64,000 nucleotides of DNA from Pandoraea apista (GCF_001465595.2 NZ_CP013481.2:1364001-1428000), one strand, 5' to 3'. Positions 40,751 through 51,130 are shown, counted from the stretch's first letter. Numbers and translations: made by a program. Notes: generated by a model from the sequence alone, not told the origin.

Positions 40751-42028
40751 TTACTCCGGTTTGCGCGCCAGCGCGCGGTTACCGATGTCGTGGCGATACT
40801 GCATGCCGTCGAAGCTGATCTGGTTGACCATCTGATACGCCACGCTTTGGGCGCCACGCACGGTGTCGGACAAGCCAACCACGCACAACACGCGTCCGCC
40901 GGTAACGGTGAGCACGTCGTTTTCGAGCTTGGTGCCGGCATGGAACGTTACGCAATCGGCAGTCTCGGCCGGCACTTCGGAGATCCGGTCCCCCTTGCGC
41001 GGGGTGTCGGGATAGCCGTGAGCAGCAAGTACCACGCCCAGGGCGTAACGTCGATCCCAATCGAGTTCGACCTTGTCGAGCGTGCCGGCAATGGCGTGCT
41101 CGACCACCACCGAAAAGTCGCCTTTCAAACGCGCCATGATCGGCTGCGTCTCGGGGTCGCCCATGCGGCAGTTGAACTCGAGCGTCTTGATATTGCCTTG
41201 CGCGTCGATCATCAGGCCCGCGTACAGGAAGCCCGTGAAGCGAATGCCGTCGGTCTCCATGCCGCGCACGGTCGGCAGAATGATCTCGCGCATCACGCGG
41301 GCGTGAATCTGCGGCGTGACGATCGGCGCGGGCGAATAGGCGCCCATGCCGCCCGTGTTCGGGCCTTGATCGTTATCGAGCAGACGCTTGTGATCCTGCG
41401 AGGTGGCCAGCGGCAGCACATTTTTGCCGTCGACCATCACGATGAAGCTGGCTTCCTCGCCTTGCAGGAACTCTTCGATCACGACGCGGGCGCCGGCATC
41501 GCCGAGCTTGTTGTCCGCAAGCATCATGTCCACGGCGTTATGCGCTTCTTCGAGCGACATCGCCACGACCACGCCCTTGCCGGCGGCCAGACCATCTGCC
41601 TTGATGACGATCGGGGCGCCCTTCGCGTCGATATAGGCGTGCGCGAGCGCGGCGTCGGAGAACGTTTCGTAGTCGGCCGTGGGAATGCCGTGGCGCTTCA
41701 TGAACGCCTTGGCGAAGTCCTTCGACGATTCAAGCTGCGCGGCTTCCTTTGTCGGGCCGAAGATCTTCAGACCGCGCGCGCGGAAAATATTGACGATACC
41801 GGCGGCAAGCGGCGTTTCCGGGCCGACCACCGTGAGTGCGATACCCTCGCGCACGGCGAATTCGGCGAGTACGTTCGGATCGCTGATCGGCACGTTGCGC
41901 AGGCGCTCGTCGAGCGCCGTGCCGCCGTTGCCCGGTGCGACATAAACCAACTGAATGCGGGGCGATTGGGCAAGCTTCCACGCCAGCGCGTGTTCGCGCC
42001 CGCCCGATCCGACAACCAGAATTTTCAT
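40751..42028 (-). CDS. purD: phosphoribosylamine-glycine ligase
   Basis: A 425-residue ATP-grasp enzyme for the second step of purine synthesis. The N-terminus MKILVVGSGGREHALAWKLAQSP and the ATP-grasp core (PIVIKADGLAAGKGVVVA) are conserved, as are NTGGMGAYSPAP and FNCRMGDPETQPIM. Length is normal. It is 1 nt downstream of the yebC stop, so the two are co-transcribed. Regulation is not evident. Confidence 0.97.
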   Translation of the reverse strand: MKILVVGSGGREHALAWKLAQSPRIQLVYVAPGNGGTALDERLRNVPISDPNVLAEFAVREGIALTVVGPETPLAAGIVNIFRARGLKIFGPTKEAAQLESSKDFAKAFMKRHGIPTADYETFSDAALAHAYIDAKGAPIVIKADGLAAGKGVVVAMSLEEAHNAVDMMLADNKLGDAGARVVIEEFLQGEEASFIVMVDGKNVLPLATSQDHKRLLDNDQGPNTGGMGAYSPAPIVTPQIHARVMREIILPTVRGMETDGIRFTGFLYAGLMIDAQGNIKTLEFNCRMGDPETQPIMARLKGDFSVVVEHAIAGTLDKVELDWDRRYALGVVLAAHGYPDTPRKGDRISEVPAETADCVTFHAGTKLENDVLTVTGGRVLCVVGLSDTVRGAQSVAYQMVNQISFDGMQYRHDIGNRALARKPE

Positions 42029-42029
42029 C

Positions 42030-42755
42030 TTATTCCTCGATGACGGCGTTGGTGAATACTTCCTGCACGTCGTCGAGGTTTTCGAGCGCGTCGAGCAGCT
42101 TTTGCATCTTTACGGCGTCTTCGCCGGTGAAGACCACTTCCGTTTGCGGTTTCATCGTGACTTCCGCGACTTCGGCCTTCAGACCGGCCGCTTCGAGCTT
42201 TTCCTTCACGGCCTGGAGGTCGTTCGGCGGGCAGACGACTTCAAAGCTGCCGTCGTCGTTGGTGATCACGTCGTCGGCACCGGCGTCGAGCGCCACTTCC
42301 ATCAGCTTGTCTTCCGGGGTGTCCGGCGAGAACAGGAATTGACCGCAATGCGTGAAGAGGAAGGCCACCGAGCCATCGGTGCCCATGTTGCCGCCGAACT
42401 TGGAGAAGGCATGACGCACTTCCGCCACGGTGCGCACGCGGTTATCCGTCATGGTGTCGACGATCACGGCAGCACCGTTGATGCCATAGCCCTCGTAGCG
42501 GATTTCTTCGTAGTTCGCGCCGTCAAGGCCGCCAACGCCGCGATCGATCGCGCGCTTGACGTTGTCCTTGGGCATGTTGGCGTCGGCCGCCTTTTCCACG
42601 GCCAGACGCAGGCGCGGGTTGCTGTCGGCGTCGCCGCCGCCCAGACGTGCCGCGACCGTGATTTCCTTGATCAGGCGTGTCCAGACTTTACCGCGCTTGG
42701 CATCTGCCGCAGCCTTCTTGTGCTTGATGTTGGCCCACTTGCTATGACCCGCCAT
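42030..42755 (-). CDS. YebC/PmpR-family DNA-binding regulator
   Basis: A 241-residue member of the YebC/TACO1 family. Characterised relatives are regulators or ribosome-associated translation factors that relieve stalling at proline-rich sequences. The N-terminus [23 protein letters not shown] is invariant in the family, as is [15 protein letters not shown] [13 protein letters not shown] and [15 protein letters not shown] start at that Met (42755). Upstream codons to 43133 run antisense to the divergent ATPase gene. It is followed immediately by purD. Confidence 0.95.
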   Translation of the reverse strand: MAGHSKWANIKHKKAAADAKRGKVWTRLIKEITVAARLGGGDADSNPRLRLAVEKAADANMPKDNVKRAIDRGVGGLDGANYEEIRYEGYGINGAAVIVDTMTDNRVRTVAEVRHAFSKFGGNMGTDGSVAFLFTHCGQFLFSPDTPEDKLMEVALDAGADDVITNDDGSFEVVCPPNDLQAVKEKLEAAGLKAEVAEVTMKPQTEVVFTGEDAVKMQKLLDALENLDDVQEVFTNAVIEE

Positions 42756-42971
42756 GAATTTCTCCGTCGTGCCGCGCTGTGCGGCGAAGTATGCTCTGCC
42801 GGCCTGCGCAGTGCGGCGCGGCCGACCTTTGAAACGGGAGCGCCCGCCACCCCTGGGGTCGCGGGCGCCGATTGCCCAATCGCCCCGCGGGTTTGCCGGA
42901 ATCGTCTCGATCCCGTCGGTCCCATCCGTCCAGCATTTCGGGCCGGGGCAGTCCGAGCGGCAACCTGCCGC

Positions 42972-42977
42972 TATAAT
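42972..42977 (+). promoter_or_regulatory. perfect -10 hexamer upstream of the HerA-like gene
   Basis: TATAAT lies 97 bp upstream of the chosen ATG (43069). If used, transcription starts near 42984, which is past the GGAGG at 42979-42983. That makes an ATG at 42994 unlikely and favours 43069, which has its own GAGG at 43059-43062. Confidence 0.55.
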
Positions 42978-43068
42978 CGGAGGCAATTTTATCATGCCGC
43001 CGCACCGTGCCACGGGTGTTTGCTGCGCCGTGTCACGAGCCCCGCCGCGTCCACCGCCGAGGTCTCTC

Positions 43069-44712
43069 ATGCCCCAGAAGCCCGTGCCGCCGCAGGCGCC
43101 GCCGCAAGCGACGTCAGCCATCTCTCCTTCCACAGCCCCCGCGACTGCTGCGATAGCCGCCAGTTCCGCTCACGCCCCCGGTGAACAGCTTGTCATCGCC
43201 CGCAACGATCAGCATGTTCTCGGCCTGCTGCCCGCCATGGGCAATCGGCACGGCCTGATCACGGGCGCCACGGGCACCGGCAAGACCGTCACGCTGCAAG
43301 TCATGGCGCAAGCGTTCTCCGACATCGGCGTGCCCGTGTTTCTCGCCGATGTGAAAGGCGATCTGACCGGTATCACGCAGCCGGGCGTCGAGACCCCCAA
43401 GCTCAAGGAGCGCATTGCCAATCTCGGCTTCGAAACCCCCGACTGGCACGGCAGCCCGGCCACGCTCTGGGACGTATTCGGCGAGCAGGGCCACCCGGTG
43501 CGCGCGACCGTCTCCGATCTCGGGCCGCTGCTGCTCTCGCGCCTGCTCGGTCTGAACGAGACGCAGACCGGGGTGCTCAATCTCGTCTTCAAAATTGCCG
43601 ACGACAACGGACTGCTCTTGCTCGACAGCAAGGACCTGCGCGCCATGCTCCAGCATGTGGGCGATAACGCGTCGAGCTTCACCACGCAGTACGGCAACAT
43701 TTCGGCCGCCTCGGTCGGGGCGATCCAGCGCGGGTTGCTCACGCTGGAACAACAAGGGGCGGACAAGTTCTTCGGCGAGCCGATGCTCAATATCGAAGAC
43801 TTTATGCAGACAGACGCGCAAGGGCGCGGCATCGTCAACATTCTTGCGGCCGACAAGCTGCTCGCCGCACCGCGCATCTACGCCACCTTCCTGCTCTGGC
43901 TGCTTGCCGAGCTGTTCGAGCGACTGCCGGAAGTGGGCGATCCCGACAAGCCGAAACTCGTCTTCTTCTTCGACGAAGCGCATTTGCTGTTCAACGAGGC
44001 GCCCAAACCGTTGCTCGAACGCATCGAGCAGATGGTCCGATTGATCCGTTCAAAAGGGGTTGGCGTGTATTTCGTGACGCAAAACCCCGTCGACGTGCCC
44101 GACACGGTGCTTGGCCAGTTGGGGAATCGTGTGCAGCACGCGTTGCGCGCTTATTCGCCGCGCGATCAGAAGGCGGTGAAAGTGGCGGCGCAGACCATGC
44201 GCGCGAACCCGGCGCTCAACATTGAAGCGGTGATCGGCGAGTTGGGGGTGGGCGAGGCGCTGGTGTCGTTGCTTGACGAGAAAGGGCGTCCTGCCGTGAC
44301 CGAGCGGGCGTATATCACGCCGCCGGCTTCGCGCATCGGCCCGATCACGCCGCAGGAACGCGCAGCGCTGATGGCCTCGTCGCTGGTGGCGGGCGTGTAT
44401 GAAAACGCGGTGGATCGCGAATCGGCCTACGAAAAGCTCGTCGGGCGCACGCAGACACGGCAGTCCGACGCGCCGGCGACTGCCGGAGGCACTGCGTCGC
44501 CGGACGGCGGCGCAGCATCCGGCGGCGGGTTGCTCGATACCGTGAAGGACTCGCTCGGTGGCCTGCTGGGCGGGGCGGGCGGCTCGCGCCGCAAGGACAC
44601 CGCCGTCGAGGCCATGGTCAAGAGCACGGCGCGCACCATCGGCAGTCAGTTGGGCCGGGAGATCGTGCGTGGCGTGCTGGGCAGCATTTTTGGCGGTAAC
44701 AGGCGCCGGTGA
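43069..44712 (+). CDS. HerA-like helicase/ATPase (DUF853)
   Basis: A 547-residue AAA/FtsK-HerA-type ATPase of the DUF853 group. After a Pro/Ala-rich N-terminus of about 40 residues come Walker [30 protein letters not shown], the [10 protein letters not shown] stretch, and Walker [45 protein letters not shown] is family-typical. A Gly-rich linker ([20 protein letters not shown]) precedes a basic tail. The family is widespread but its cellular role is not settled; DNA-end or segregation processing is only suggested by HerA similarity. It is divergent from yebC. Confidence 0.88.
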   Translation: MPQKPVPPQAPPQATSAISPSTAPATAAIAASSAHAPGEQLVIARNDQHVLGLLPAMGNRHGLITGATGTGKTVTLQVMAQAFSDIGVPVFLADVKGDLTGITQPGVETPKLKERIANLGFETPDWHGSPATLWDVFGEQGHPVRATVSDLGPLLLSRLLGLNETQTGVLNLVFKIADDNGLLLLDSKDLRAMLQHVGDNASSFTTQYGNISAASVGAIQRGLLTLEQQGADKFFGEPMLNIEDFMQTDAQGRGIVNILAADKLLAAPRIYATFLLWLLAELFERLPEVGDPDKPKLVFFFDEAHLLFNEAPKPLLERIEQMVRLIRSKGVGVYFVTQNPVDVPDTVLGQLGNRVQHALRAYSPRDQKAVKVAAQTMRANPALNIEAVIGELGVGEALVSLLDEKGRPAVTERAYITPPASRIGPITPQERAALMASSLVAGVYENAVDRESAYEKLVGRTQTRQSDAPATAGGTASPDGGAASGGGLLDTVKDSLGGLLGGAGGSRRKDTAVEAMVKSTARTIGSQLGREIVRGVLGSIFGGNRRR

Positions 44713-44830
44713 GCGCGTCCGCCTCACGTAACGATAAGGAACAAGTCCGGCGATCGGCTGCTGACGATGCGCGTTGCACCTTGCAGCGAGTCGCCGGCAC
44801 CGTCGCCTCTCACGGATTCCCCGCTATCTC

Positions 44831-45685
44831 ATGTCGCTGAAATCGTCGCTGGATCCGGTGCGTACCGGTGTGGCCCACGACCCGCTGTGGCTGCGCGCCG
44901 CACCGCTCACGTTTCTCGCCTTGCGCTACGGTCTGGTGCTCGTTCTGCTGACGCCGCTGGCGGTCGTCATGCGCCCGCCGCTGCCGAAGACGGCCGCTGC
45001 GTGGGGGCATCTCGTCGTCATCGGTCTGCTGATTCAGGCGTTGTATTTCAGCATGACATATCTGGCGCTGCGCCTTGGCGTATCGGCGGGCAGTGTGGCG
45101 TTGATCACCTCGCTGCAACCGATTCTCGTGGCGTTGGCGGTGCCGCATCTGGTCGGCGAGCGCGTGAGCGGTCTGAACTGGATCGGACTTGGGCTGGGAC
45201 TGGCCGGGGCTGCGCTCGTCATCGTGGCGCGCTCGGCGGTAGAGGCGACCTCGGCGGTGGGGTTGATCCTCACGTTCGTGGCGCTCGGCGCGATTACCTG
45301 CGGCACCCTCTACGAGAAGCGTTTCGGCGTGGGACAGCATCCTGTCACGTCAAATCTGGTGCAATACGCGGTGGGTTTCGCGGCTACGCTGCCGCTGGCG
45401 TGGTGGCTTGAGCCCATGCATATCCAGTGGAATTGGCAACTCGGCTTATCGCTCGTCTACCTCGTGATCGGCAATTCGATCGTGGCGATCTCGTTGCTGC
45501 TGGCGATGATCCGGCGTGGCGAAGCGTCGCGCGTGTCGGCGCTGTTCTTCCTCGTGCCGCCGTCGGCGGCGCTGGCGGCGTGGGTCATGGTCGGCGAGCA
45601 TATGCCTGCGCTCGCGTGGGGCGGCATGGTGCTGGCGGCCATCGGGGTGGCAATGGCCACGCGGCGCAAGGGCCGGTCTCGATGA
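44831..45685 (+). CDS. EamA/DMT-family transporter, N-terminus apparently damaged
   Basis: An inner-membrane drug/metabolite transporter of 284 residues from the ATG at 44831 (a TTG at 44774 would give 303). From APLTFLALRYGLVLVLLTPLA onward it matches the family through nine helices, ending GGMVLAAIGVAMATRRKGRSR. The usual first helix, with a W-S/T-G-F-type segment just before this point, is missing; the residues LKSSLDPVRTGVAHD instead are polar. This suggests small deletions or a frameshift near 44840-44870. It may be a pseudogene, or the sequence may contain an error. There is no strong Shine-Dalgarno at either start. Confidence 0.72.
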   Translation: MSLKSSLDPVRTGVAHDPLWLRAAPLTFLALRYGLVLVLLTPLAVVMRPPLPKTAAAWGHLVVIGLLIQALYFSMTYLALRLGVSAGSVALITSLQPILVALAVPHLVGERVSGLNWIGLGLGLAGAALVIVARSAVEATSAVGLILTFVALGAITCGTLYEKRFGVGQHPVTSNLVQYAVGFAATLPLAWWLEPMHIQWNWQLGLSLVYLVIGNSIVAISLLLAMIRRGEASRVSALFFLVPPSAALAAWVMVGEHMPALAWGGMVLAAIGVAMATRRKGRSR

Positions 45686-45754
45686 CCAAGGGGATGCGAT
45701 GCGGGATGCGGCACCCCGGCGAGGCCGGGGCGCCCGGTTTGCGCCCGAGAGAGG

Positions 45755-46405
45755 TCAGTTCTTGGTGCCGAACAGACGGTCGCCGGCGTCGCCCAGACCC
45801 GGAATGATGTAGGCGTGATCGTCCAGACGCTCGTCGAGCGATGCGACATACAGCTTCACGCCGGGATGCGCGTCATGCAATACCTTCACGCCTTCCGGCG
45901 CGGCCACGAGTGCGAGGAACGCAATGTTCTCTTCTGCCACGCCGCGCTTGCGCAGCACGTCCACGGCGTGCACGGCCGAATAGCCGGTCGCGACCATCGG
46001 GTCGCACAGAATGAAGCGGCGGTCGGCCACATCCGGCAGACGCACCAGATATTCGACAGGACGATGCTGCTCGTCGCGATACACGCCGATATGACCGACG
46101 CGTGCCGACGGCACGAGATCGAGCAGACCGTCGCTCATGCCCACCCCCGCACGCAGCACCGGCACGATGGCGAGCTTCTTGCCTGCGATGACGGGGGCGT
46201 CCATGGCGACCATCGGCGTGTCGATGCGCTCGGTCGTGAGCGGCAGGTTGCGGGTGATCTCGTAACCCATGAGCAGGGTGATCTCGCGCAACAGGCCACG
46301 GAACGTGCGCGTCGACGTTTCCTTGTCGCGCATGTGCGAGAGCTTGTGCTGGATCAGCGGGTGATCGCAGATAAAGAGATTCGGGAAGCGGGAGTCTTGT
46401 TTCAT
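45755..46405 (-). CDS. upp: uracil phosphoribosyltransferase
   Basis: A 216-residue PRTase that salvages uracil to UMP with PRPP. It starts [28 protein letters not shown], and has [27 protein letters not shown], the PRPP loop [14 protein letters not shown], and the C-terminal [13 protein letters not shown] chose 46405 because the family N-terminus begins there; 32 further upstream codons are low-complexity. It is divergent from an SDR gene, with 218 bp between. Confidence 0.96.
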   Translation of the reverse strand: MKQDSRFPNLFICDHPLIQHKLSHMRDKETSTRTFRGLLREITLLMGYEITRNLPLTTERIDTPMVAMDAPVIAGKKLAIVPVLRAGVGMSDGLLDLVPSARVGHIGVYRDEQHRPVEYLVRLPDVADRRFILCDPMVATGYSAVHAVDVLRKRGVAEENIAFLALVAAPEGVKVLHDAHPGVKLYVASLDERLDDHAYIIPGLGDAGDRLFGTKN

Positions 46406-46623
46406 GGCGGCGATCTGAGGCTGGGCCGGTGTGGCCCGCATGGCCGCGATTTTAGCCGATGCGGCGGCTGCCGGTCCGGGTTTCGACGCCGCAGGCCGCA
46501 AATCTCAGGGCCATGTTCGCTCTGCGCGGGACAAAGCGGCGCTCGCGCGATTCCCTTAGAATCGCTGCAAGACGGCCGAACGGCCGCATTTTTCCAATGC
46601 TTCACTTGTCTTGAAGGCTGATC

Positions 46624-47403
46624 ATGGATCTGGGAATCAAGGGCCGCACCGCATTGGTGTGCGGTGCGAGCAAGGGGCTGGGGCGCGCATGTGCCCAGGC
46701 GCTGGCCGAGGCCGGCGCGAATGTCGTGATCGTCGCGCGTACGGCCGGCGCACTGAATGCCGCCGCCGACGAGATTCGTGCCGCGACCGGCGTGAGCGTG
46801 ACTGCGGTGGCTTGCGACATCACCACGCCGGAAGGGCGTGCTCAGGCGCTCGCGGCGTGCGGGCAGCCCGACATTCTCGTGACCAACGCCGGCGGGCCGC
46901 CGCCGGGTGACTTCCGCGACTGGCAGCGCGACGACTGGATTCGCGCGCTCGACGCCAACATGCTCACTCCCATCGAACTGATCAAGGCGACCGTTGACGG
47001 CATGATTGCGCGCGGCTTCGGGCGCATCGTGAACATCACGTCGTCGGCCGTCAAGGCGCCCATCGACATCCTGGGGCTGTCCAACGGCGCGCGTTCGGGG
47101 CTGACCGGCTTTGTCGCCGGGCTAGCACGCACGACGGTCGCTCACAACGTCACCATCAACAATTTGCTGCCGGGCGCTTTCGATACCGACCGTCTCGCGG
47201 GCACCATGAAGGCATGGGCCGACAAGAGTGGACAAACCCTCGACGAGGCACGCGCCAAGCGGGCCGCGGCGATTCCGGCACGACGCTTCGGACAGCCGGA
47301 CGAATTCGGCGCAACGTGTGCGTTTCTTTGCAGCGCGCACGCGGGCTACATCACCGGGCAGAACGTGCTGATCGACGGCGGCGCCTATCCGGGCACGTTC
47401 TAA
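46624..47403 (+). CDS. SDR-family oxidoreductase with non-canonical catalytic residues
   Basis: A 259-residue Rossmann-fold SDR. The cofactor loop is [15 protein letters not shown] (residues 13-27), [10 protein letters not shown] follows at 88-97, and NITSSA at 137-142. At the position of the YxxxK pair the protein reads LSNGARSGL (152-160), aligning as S153 and R157 rather than Tyr and Lys. A subgroup of SDRs shows this and its activity is unclear. The C-terminus [13 protein letters not shown] is family-like. It starts an apparent mgsA-containing transcript (19 nt gap). Confidence 0.88.
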   Translation: MDLGIKGRTALVCGASKGLGRACAQALAEAGANVVIVARTAGALNAAADEIRAATGVSVTAVACDITTPEGRAQALAACGQPDILVTNAGGPPPGDFRDWQRDDWIRALDANMLTPIELIKATVDGMIARGFGRIVNITSSAVKAPIDILGLSNGARSGLTGFVAGLARTTVAHNVTINNLLPGAFDTDRLAGTMKAWADKSGQTLDEARAKRAAAIPARRFGQPDEFGATCAFLCSAHAGYITGQNVLIDGGAYPGTF

Positions 47404-47422
47404 CGCTTCAGGAATCGATTCA

Positions 47423-47836
47423 ATGACTGTATCGACAGTACCGAAAGTGCGCATCGCGCTCATCGCGCATGACAAGAAGAAGGACGAAATTCTCGCCGTC
47501 GCGCGCGACTATGTCGACGTATTGCGCCAGTGTGAACTGGTGGCCACGGGCACCACGGGCGGACGTATCGCCACCGAGTTGGGGCTCGACGTCGAGCGCA
47601 AGCTCTCGGGGCCGCACGGCGGCGACCTGCAGATCGGCGCGCAACTCGCCGAGGGGCGTGTCGACATGGTGCTGTTCCTGCGCGACCCGATGACACCGCA
47701 GCCGCACGAGCCGGATATCAACGCGCTGGTGCGCGCCTGCGACGTGCACAATGTCCCGTGCGCCACGAATAGCGCTACGGCGCGTCTGTTACTCGAACAA
47801 TTGATCGTACGTCTGGCGGCACAGCCGGCAGCGTAA
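47423..47836 (+). CDS. mgsA: methylglyoxal synthase
   Basis: A 137-residue enzyme that turns dihydroxyacetone phosphate into methylglyoxal and phosphate, a bypass of lower glycolysis under phosphate limitation. It has [16 protein letters not shown], the phosphate-binding [22 protein letters not shown], and [20 protein letters not shown], all diagnostic. It lies 19 nt after the SDR and 47 nt before a quinone reductase gene, which may help with electrophile stress (inference). Confidence 0.96.
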   Translation: MTVSTVPKVRIALIAHDKKKDEILAVARDYVDVLRQCELVATGTTGGRIATELGLDVERKLSGPHGGDLQIGAQLAEGRVDMVLFLRDPMTPQPHEPDINALVRACDVHNVPCATNSATARLLLEQLIVRLAAQPAA

Positions 47837-47883
47837 CGCCGACAATCACGACATCACCCCGGCAAAAGGGGGAAGGAGCGAGG

Positions 47884-48858
47884 ATGACCAAGGCAATTCG
47901 CATCGAACAGAATGGCGGCCCCGAAGTGATGAAGTACGTGGACGTCGAAGTCGGTGACCCCGGGCCGGGCGAGGCGCGTGTGCGTCACAACGCCGTGGGT
48001 CTGAACTATATCGACGTGTATTTCCGCACCGGTCTGTACCCGCAGCCGCTGCCGGCCGGCCTGGGCATGGAGGCCGCCGGCGTGGTCGAGGCGGTGGGCG
48101 AGGGCGTAACGCACGTCAAGCCGGGCGACCGTGTGGCGTATGCGAGCCGTCCGTGCGGGGCTTACTCGCAGGCGCGCGTCATGCCTGCGGCGTCGCTCGT
48201 GCGTGTGCCCGACGCCATCAGCGACGATCAGGCTGCCGCGATGATGCTGCAAGGCATGACCGCGCAGTACCTGCTGCAACGCACTTACCCGGTCAAGGCG
48301 GGGGATACGATTCTCATTCATGCGGCAGCCGGGGGTGTCGGCCTCATTGTGTGTCAGTGGGCCAAAGCGCTTGGCGCGACGGTGATCGGCACGGTCGGCT
48401 CCGACGAAAAGGCGGCGCTGGCGCGCAAGCACGGCTGCGACCATCCGATCGTCTACACGCGAGAGAATTTTGTCGAGCGGGTGAAGGAGATCACCGGCGG
48501 CGAAGGGGTGCCGGTCGTCTACGACTCCATCGGCAAAGACACGTTCATCGGCTCGCTCGACTGTCTGCGCCCGCTGGGCACGATGGTGAATTTCGGCAGC
48601 GCGTCGGGCCCCGTCACACAGATCAATACGGCGGATCTCGTGTCGCGTGGCTCGCTGTTCTTCACGCGTCCGACGCTGTTCAATTACACGGCCAAGCGTG
48701 CCGATCTGGAAGCCTCGGCGAATGCACTGTTCGACGTGGTGGGCAAGGGCGCGGTGAAGATCGAGGTCAATCAGCGTTACGCGCTGGCCGACGTGGCGCA
48801 GGCGCACCGCGATCTCGAAGCGCGCAAGACCACCGGGTCGACGTTGCTCATGCCCTGA
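47884..48858 (+). CDS. qor: zeta-crystallin-type quinone oxidoreductase
   Basis: A 324-residue MDR-superfamily NADPH:quinone reductase. It has VRHNAVGLNYIDVYFRTGLYP, GMEAAGVVEAVGEGV, and the cofactor loop ILIHAAAGGVGLIVCQWAK. There are no zinc ligands, as expected for this group. GAAGGAGCGAGG precedes the ATG. It lies 47 nt after mgsA and is followed by an intrinsic terminator, so the SDR-mgsA-qor set may be one transcript. Confidence 0.94.
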   Translation: MTKAIRIEQNGGPEVMKYVDVEVGDPGPGEARVRHNAVGLNYIDVYFRTGLYPQPLPAGLGMEAAGVVEAVGEGVTHVKPGDRVAYASRPCGAYSQARVMPAASLVRVPDAISDDQAAAMMLQGMTAQYLLQRTYPVKAGDTILIHAAAGGVGLIVCQWAKALGATVIGTVGSDEKAALARKHGCDHPIVYTRENFVERVKEITGGEGVPVVYDSIGKDTFIGSLDCLRPLGTMVNFGSASGPVTQINTADLVSRGSLFFTRPTLFNYTAKRADLEASANALFDVVGKGAVKIEVNQRYALADVAQAHRDLEARKTTGSTLLMP

Positions 48859-48894
48859 CGGGCCGGTGCGGCAGGAAAACCGCAGGAAGAATGA

Positions 48895-48923
48895 AAAGGG
48901 ACGCCTCGGCGTCCCCTTTTTTT
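48895..48923 (+). terminator. intrinsic terminator of qor
   Basis: GGGACG...CGTCCC (48898-48903 and 48910-48915) forms a GC hairpin around a tight loop, preceded by A residues and followed by seven T residues. It lies about 40 nt after the qor stop. The converging DUF1232 gene ends just beyond. Confidence 0.88.
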
Positions 48924-48958
48924 GACGGCTGACGATGCTGCGAGCGGCCGGGCGAGAC

Positions 48959-49291
48959 TCAGGCTCGCTGGGTGAAGACGTGGGCGCGGGCATCCTCGCG
49001 CACGTCGGCGGGCAGACGCTTGATGAGCCAATGCACGACCATACCGATCACAATGACGTCGTCGAGCAGGCCGAAGACCGGCACGAAGTCCGGAATCAGG
49101 TCGAACGGGCTGATCAGATACACCACGAGCAGCGCCAGGGCGGGCAGCAGCCAGCGCGGGCGGCGCGGATCGCGTGCCGCATGCCATAGCACTCTGAAAT
49201 CGTGGCGGGCGACTTGCCATAGACGGAGAAAACGCTTCACTTGCAGGCTCCAGATACCGGTATGCTCGCGGGGTGAGGCGAGCATCTTCAC
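48959..49291 (-). CDS. DUF1232 (YkvA-like) membrane protein
   Basis: A 110-residue protein with the DUF1232 core: two hydrophobic stretches and ALALLVVYLISPFDLIPDFVPVFGLLDDVIVIGMVV, where SPFDLIPDF is the hallmark. It is likely an inner-membrane protein. Start is a GTG (49291) or an ATG two codons later; both fit. Function of the family is unknown. It stands alone and converges on qor. Confidence 0.85.
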   Translation of the reverse strand: MKMLASPREHTGIWSLQVKRFLRLWQVARHDFRVLWHAARDPRRPRWLLPALALLVVYLISPFDLIPDFVPVFGLLDDVIVIGMVVHWLIKRLPADVREDARAHVFTQRA

Positions 49292-49588
49292 TCAATCGGC
49301 GCAAACGTCGCTCAATATTCTATGAATATCTCGCAACTTGTTCTGATTATACGCATCGACGATAGGATGTGCCGGATAAGCTCGCGTACGCGCGATGCGT
49401 GACAATGGCTTTCGACAGCGCCGGACCAAGACGGTTTCATCGCTGGTTATTTCGTGACGAATTCCGGTGCGTTGCACCCGGTGATCCGTCGGCTTTCCCG
49501 GTTGCGGCAGGATCGGTGCAGCGGGATAATTTGCCGGCCGCCGTGGTCAATCCATTTTTCCCTTCGCGGACGCCTTCCAAACGCCATC

Positions 49589-51082
49589 ATGACCGACGCT
49601 CAAGATCCGAAATCGCCGCAACAGCCGAACAAGCCCGAGTCCGATACGAGCAAGAGCGTGCCCCCATCTCAGACACCGCCAGCCAGCAGCGCTGGCGCCC
49701 CCTCTGCTTCCCCCTCACCATCCGAGGGAGCCTCCGAGTACTCCGAGTACGTAGCGCCGGCAACACCGGCGACACCGCGTCCGACGGGCAAGCCCGTTGC
49801 CGGTACCGCGGAAGGTTCGGGCGATATGCCGCCGAACCCCGACACGCTTACGCGCCCGGCCCATGCGGCCGAGTCCGAAGCGTCCGGCCACACGCAGGCA
49901 GAGACGGCGCATGCAGCGCAAGCCTCCACGCCGTCGCCGCAGGCAGCCACGGCCCAGGTGGCGTCTGACAGCAACCCCATTGGCAAGCCTGCGCCAAAGT
50001 CGACTGAGGATGTCAAGGCGGCTGGTGTCGGTAGCGCTGGCGGCAACATGGGGGCGACAGGGCACTCGACGGCAGGCACGACAGCACCCGGCGGCGCTAC
50101 GCCAAGCGGTACCGGTGGCGCGGGCGGCGGCGAGCCGCCGCATCAACCCACATTCAGCCCCGGCGCGGCGCGTCCGGGCAGTCCATCGTCGATGGGCGGT
50201 CAACCGTCGTACTTGCAGGCGGGGGATTCGCCCTGGTCGGTACTGCGCCGGATCATGTCGGCACGGTTCCGTGCGTGGTATGACCGTGCGGGGCAGCGCA
50301 TTACGCAGCGCACCCTGAAGATCGGCATTTCGGCGCGCATTTTCCATCCGGAGCCGGGCTCGAAGGGGTTGCGCAGCAAGACACTGCAATACCTCGAAGA
50401 GTCGATCGCCCACTGGGTGATGTCGCGCGACGTGCTGGTATTCATGATTCCGACCGTCGACACGCAGGGCCAACTGCACCCGAGTCATATCCGTCTGCAC
50501 GATTACGCGAAGCATCTCGACGGGCTGGTGTTGCAGGGCGGGGCAGACGTGGCGCCGCTCACTTATTCGGAAGTGGCGACGCGCCACGAATGGCAGGGCG
50601 ACCGCATGCGCGACATGTACGAACTCGAGTTGCTGCATGAGTTCGTGGAGCAAGGCAAGCCGATTCTCGGTGTTTGTCGCGGTTGCCAACTGATTAACGT
50701 GGCATTTGGCGGCACCCTGCATCAAGACATCGCAACCGATCTGCCCGAGGCGATTCCGCATGTCACCGAGACGTACGAACACAACCGTCATACGCTGACG
50801 TTCCCGGAGGGGTCGTCGCTTGCCCAGATGCTGGGGCCGGTCGACGTGCCGATCGTCAACTCGATCCATCACCAGTCGGTGAAGACACTGGGACGCGATC
50901 TGAGCGTAGAGGCGATGTGTGCGGAAGACGGCGTGGTCGAAGCCATTCGCTATCGCAAGGCGCCGTTCGTGATGGGGTTGCAATGGCACCCGGAGTTTCA
51001 CCGGGCGGGCGGGCCGGAGTTTCTTGACTGCACGCCAGTCCTCGATAACTTCCTGCGCGCGGCGCGCGAGACACGTTTCTGA
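49589..51082 (+). CDS. peptidase C26 (gamma-glutamyl-GABA hydrolase-like) with long disordered N-terminus
   Basis: A 497-residue protein. Residues 1 to about 210 are low complexity, rich in Ala, Pro, Thr, Ser, Gly, and probably disordered. Residues about 243-497 are a class I glutamine amidotransferase-like domain of the PuuD/peptidase C26 type with nucleophile C363 in GVCRGCQ and the H467/E469 pair in LQWHPEF, so catalysis should be intact. PuuD relatives split gamma-glutamyl-GABA in polyamine breakdown; the substrate here is not shown. No polyamine genes flank it. The ATG gives MTDAQDPKSPQQP; 45 further codons are open upstream. Confidence 0.88.
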   Translation: MTDAQDPKSPQQPNKPESDTSKSVPPSQTPPASSAGAPSASPSPSEGASEYSEYVAPATPATPRPTGKPVAGTAEGSGDMPPNPDTLTRPAHAAESEASGHTQAETAHAAQASTPSPQAATAQVASDSNPIGKPAPKSTEDVKAAGVGSAGGNMGATGHSTAGTTAPGGATPSGTGGAGGGEPPHQPTFSPGAARPGSPSSMGGQPSYLQAGDSPWSVLRRIMSARFRAWYDRAGQRITQRTLKIGISARIFHPEPGSKGLRSKTLQYLEESIAHWVMSRDVLVFMIPTVDTQGQLHPSHIRLHDYAKHLDGLVLQGGADVAPLTYSEVATRHEWQGDRMRDMYELELLHEFVEQGKPILGVCRGCQLINVAFGGTLHQDIATDLPEAIPHVTETYEHNRHTLTFPEGSSLAQMLGPVDVPIVNSIHHQSVKTLGRDLSVEAMCAEDGVVEAIRYRKAPFVMGLQWHPEFHRAGGPEFLDCTPVLDNFLRAARETRF

Positions 51083-51130
51083 TTGGCGTGCTGCGAGCGC
51101 AGCACTTCGGTTCAGGAGCGCCGGGCAATA

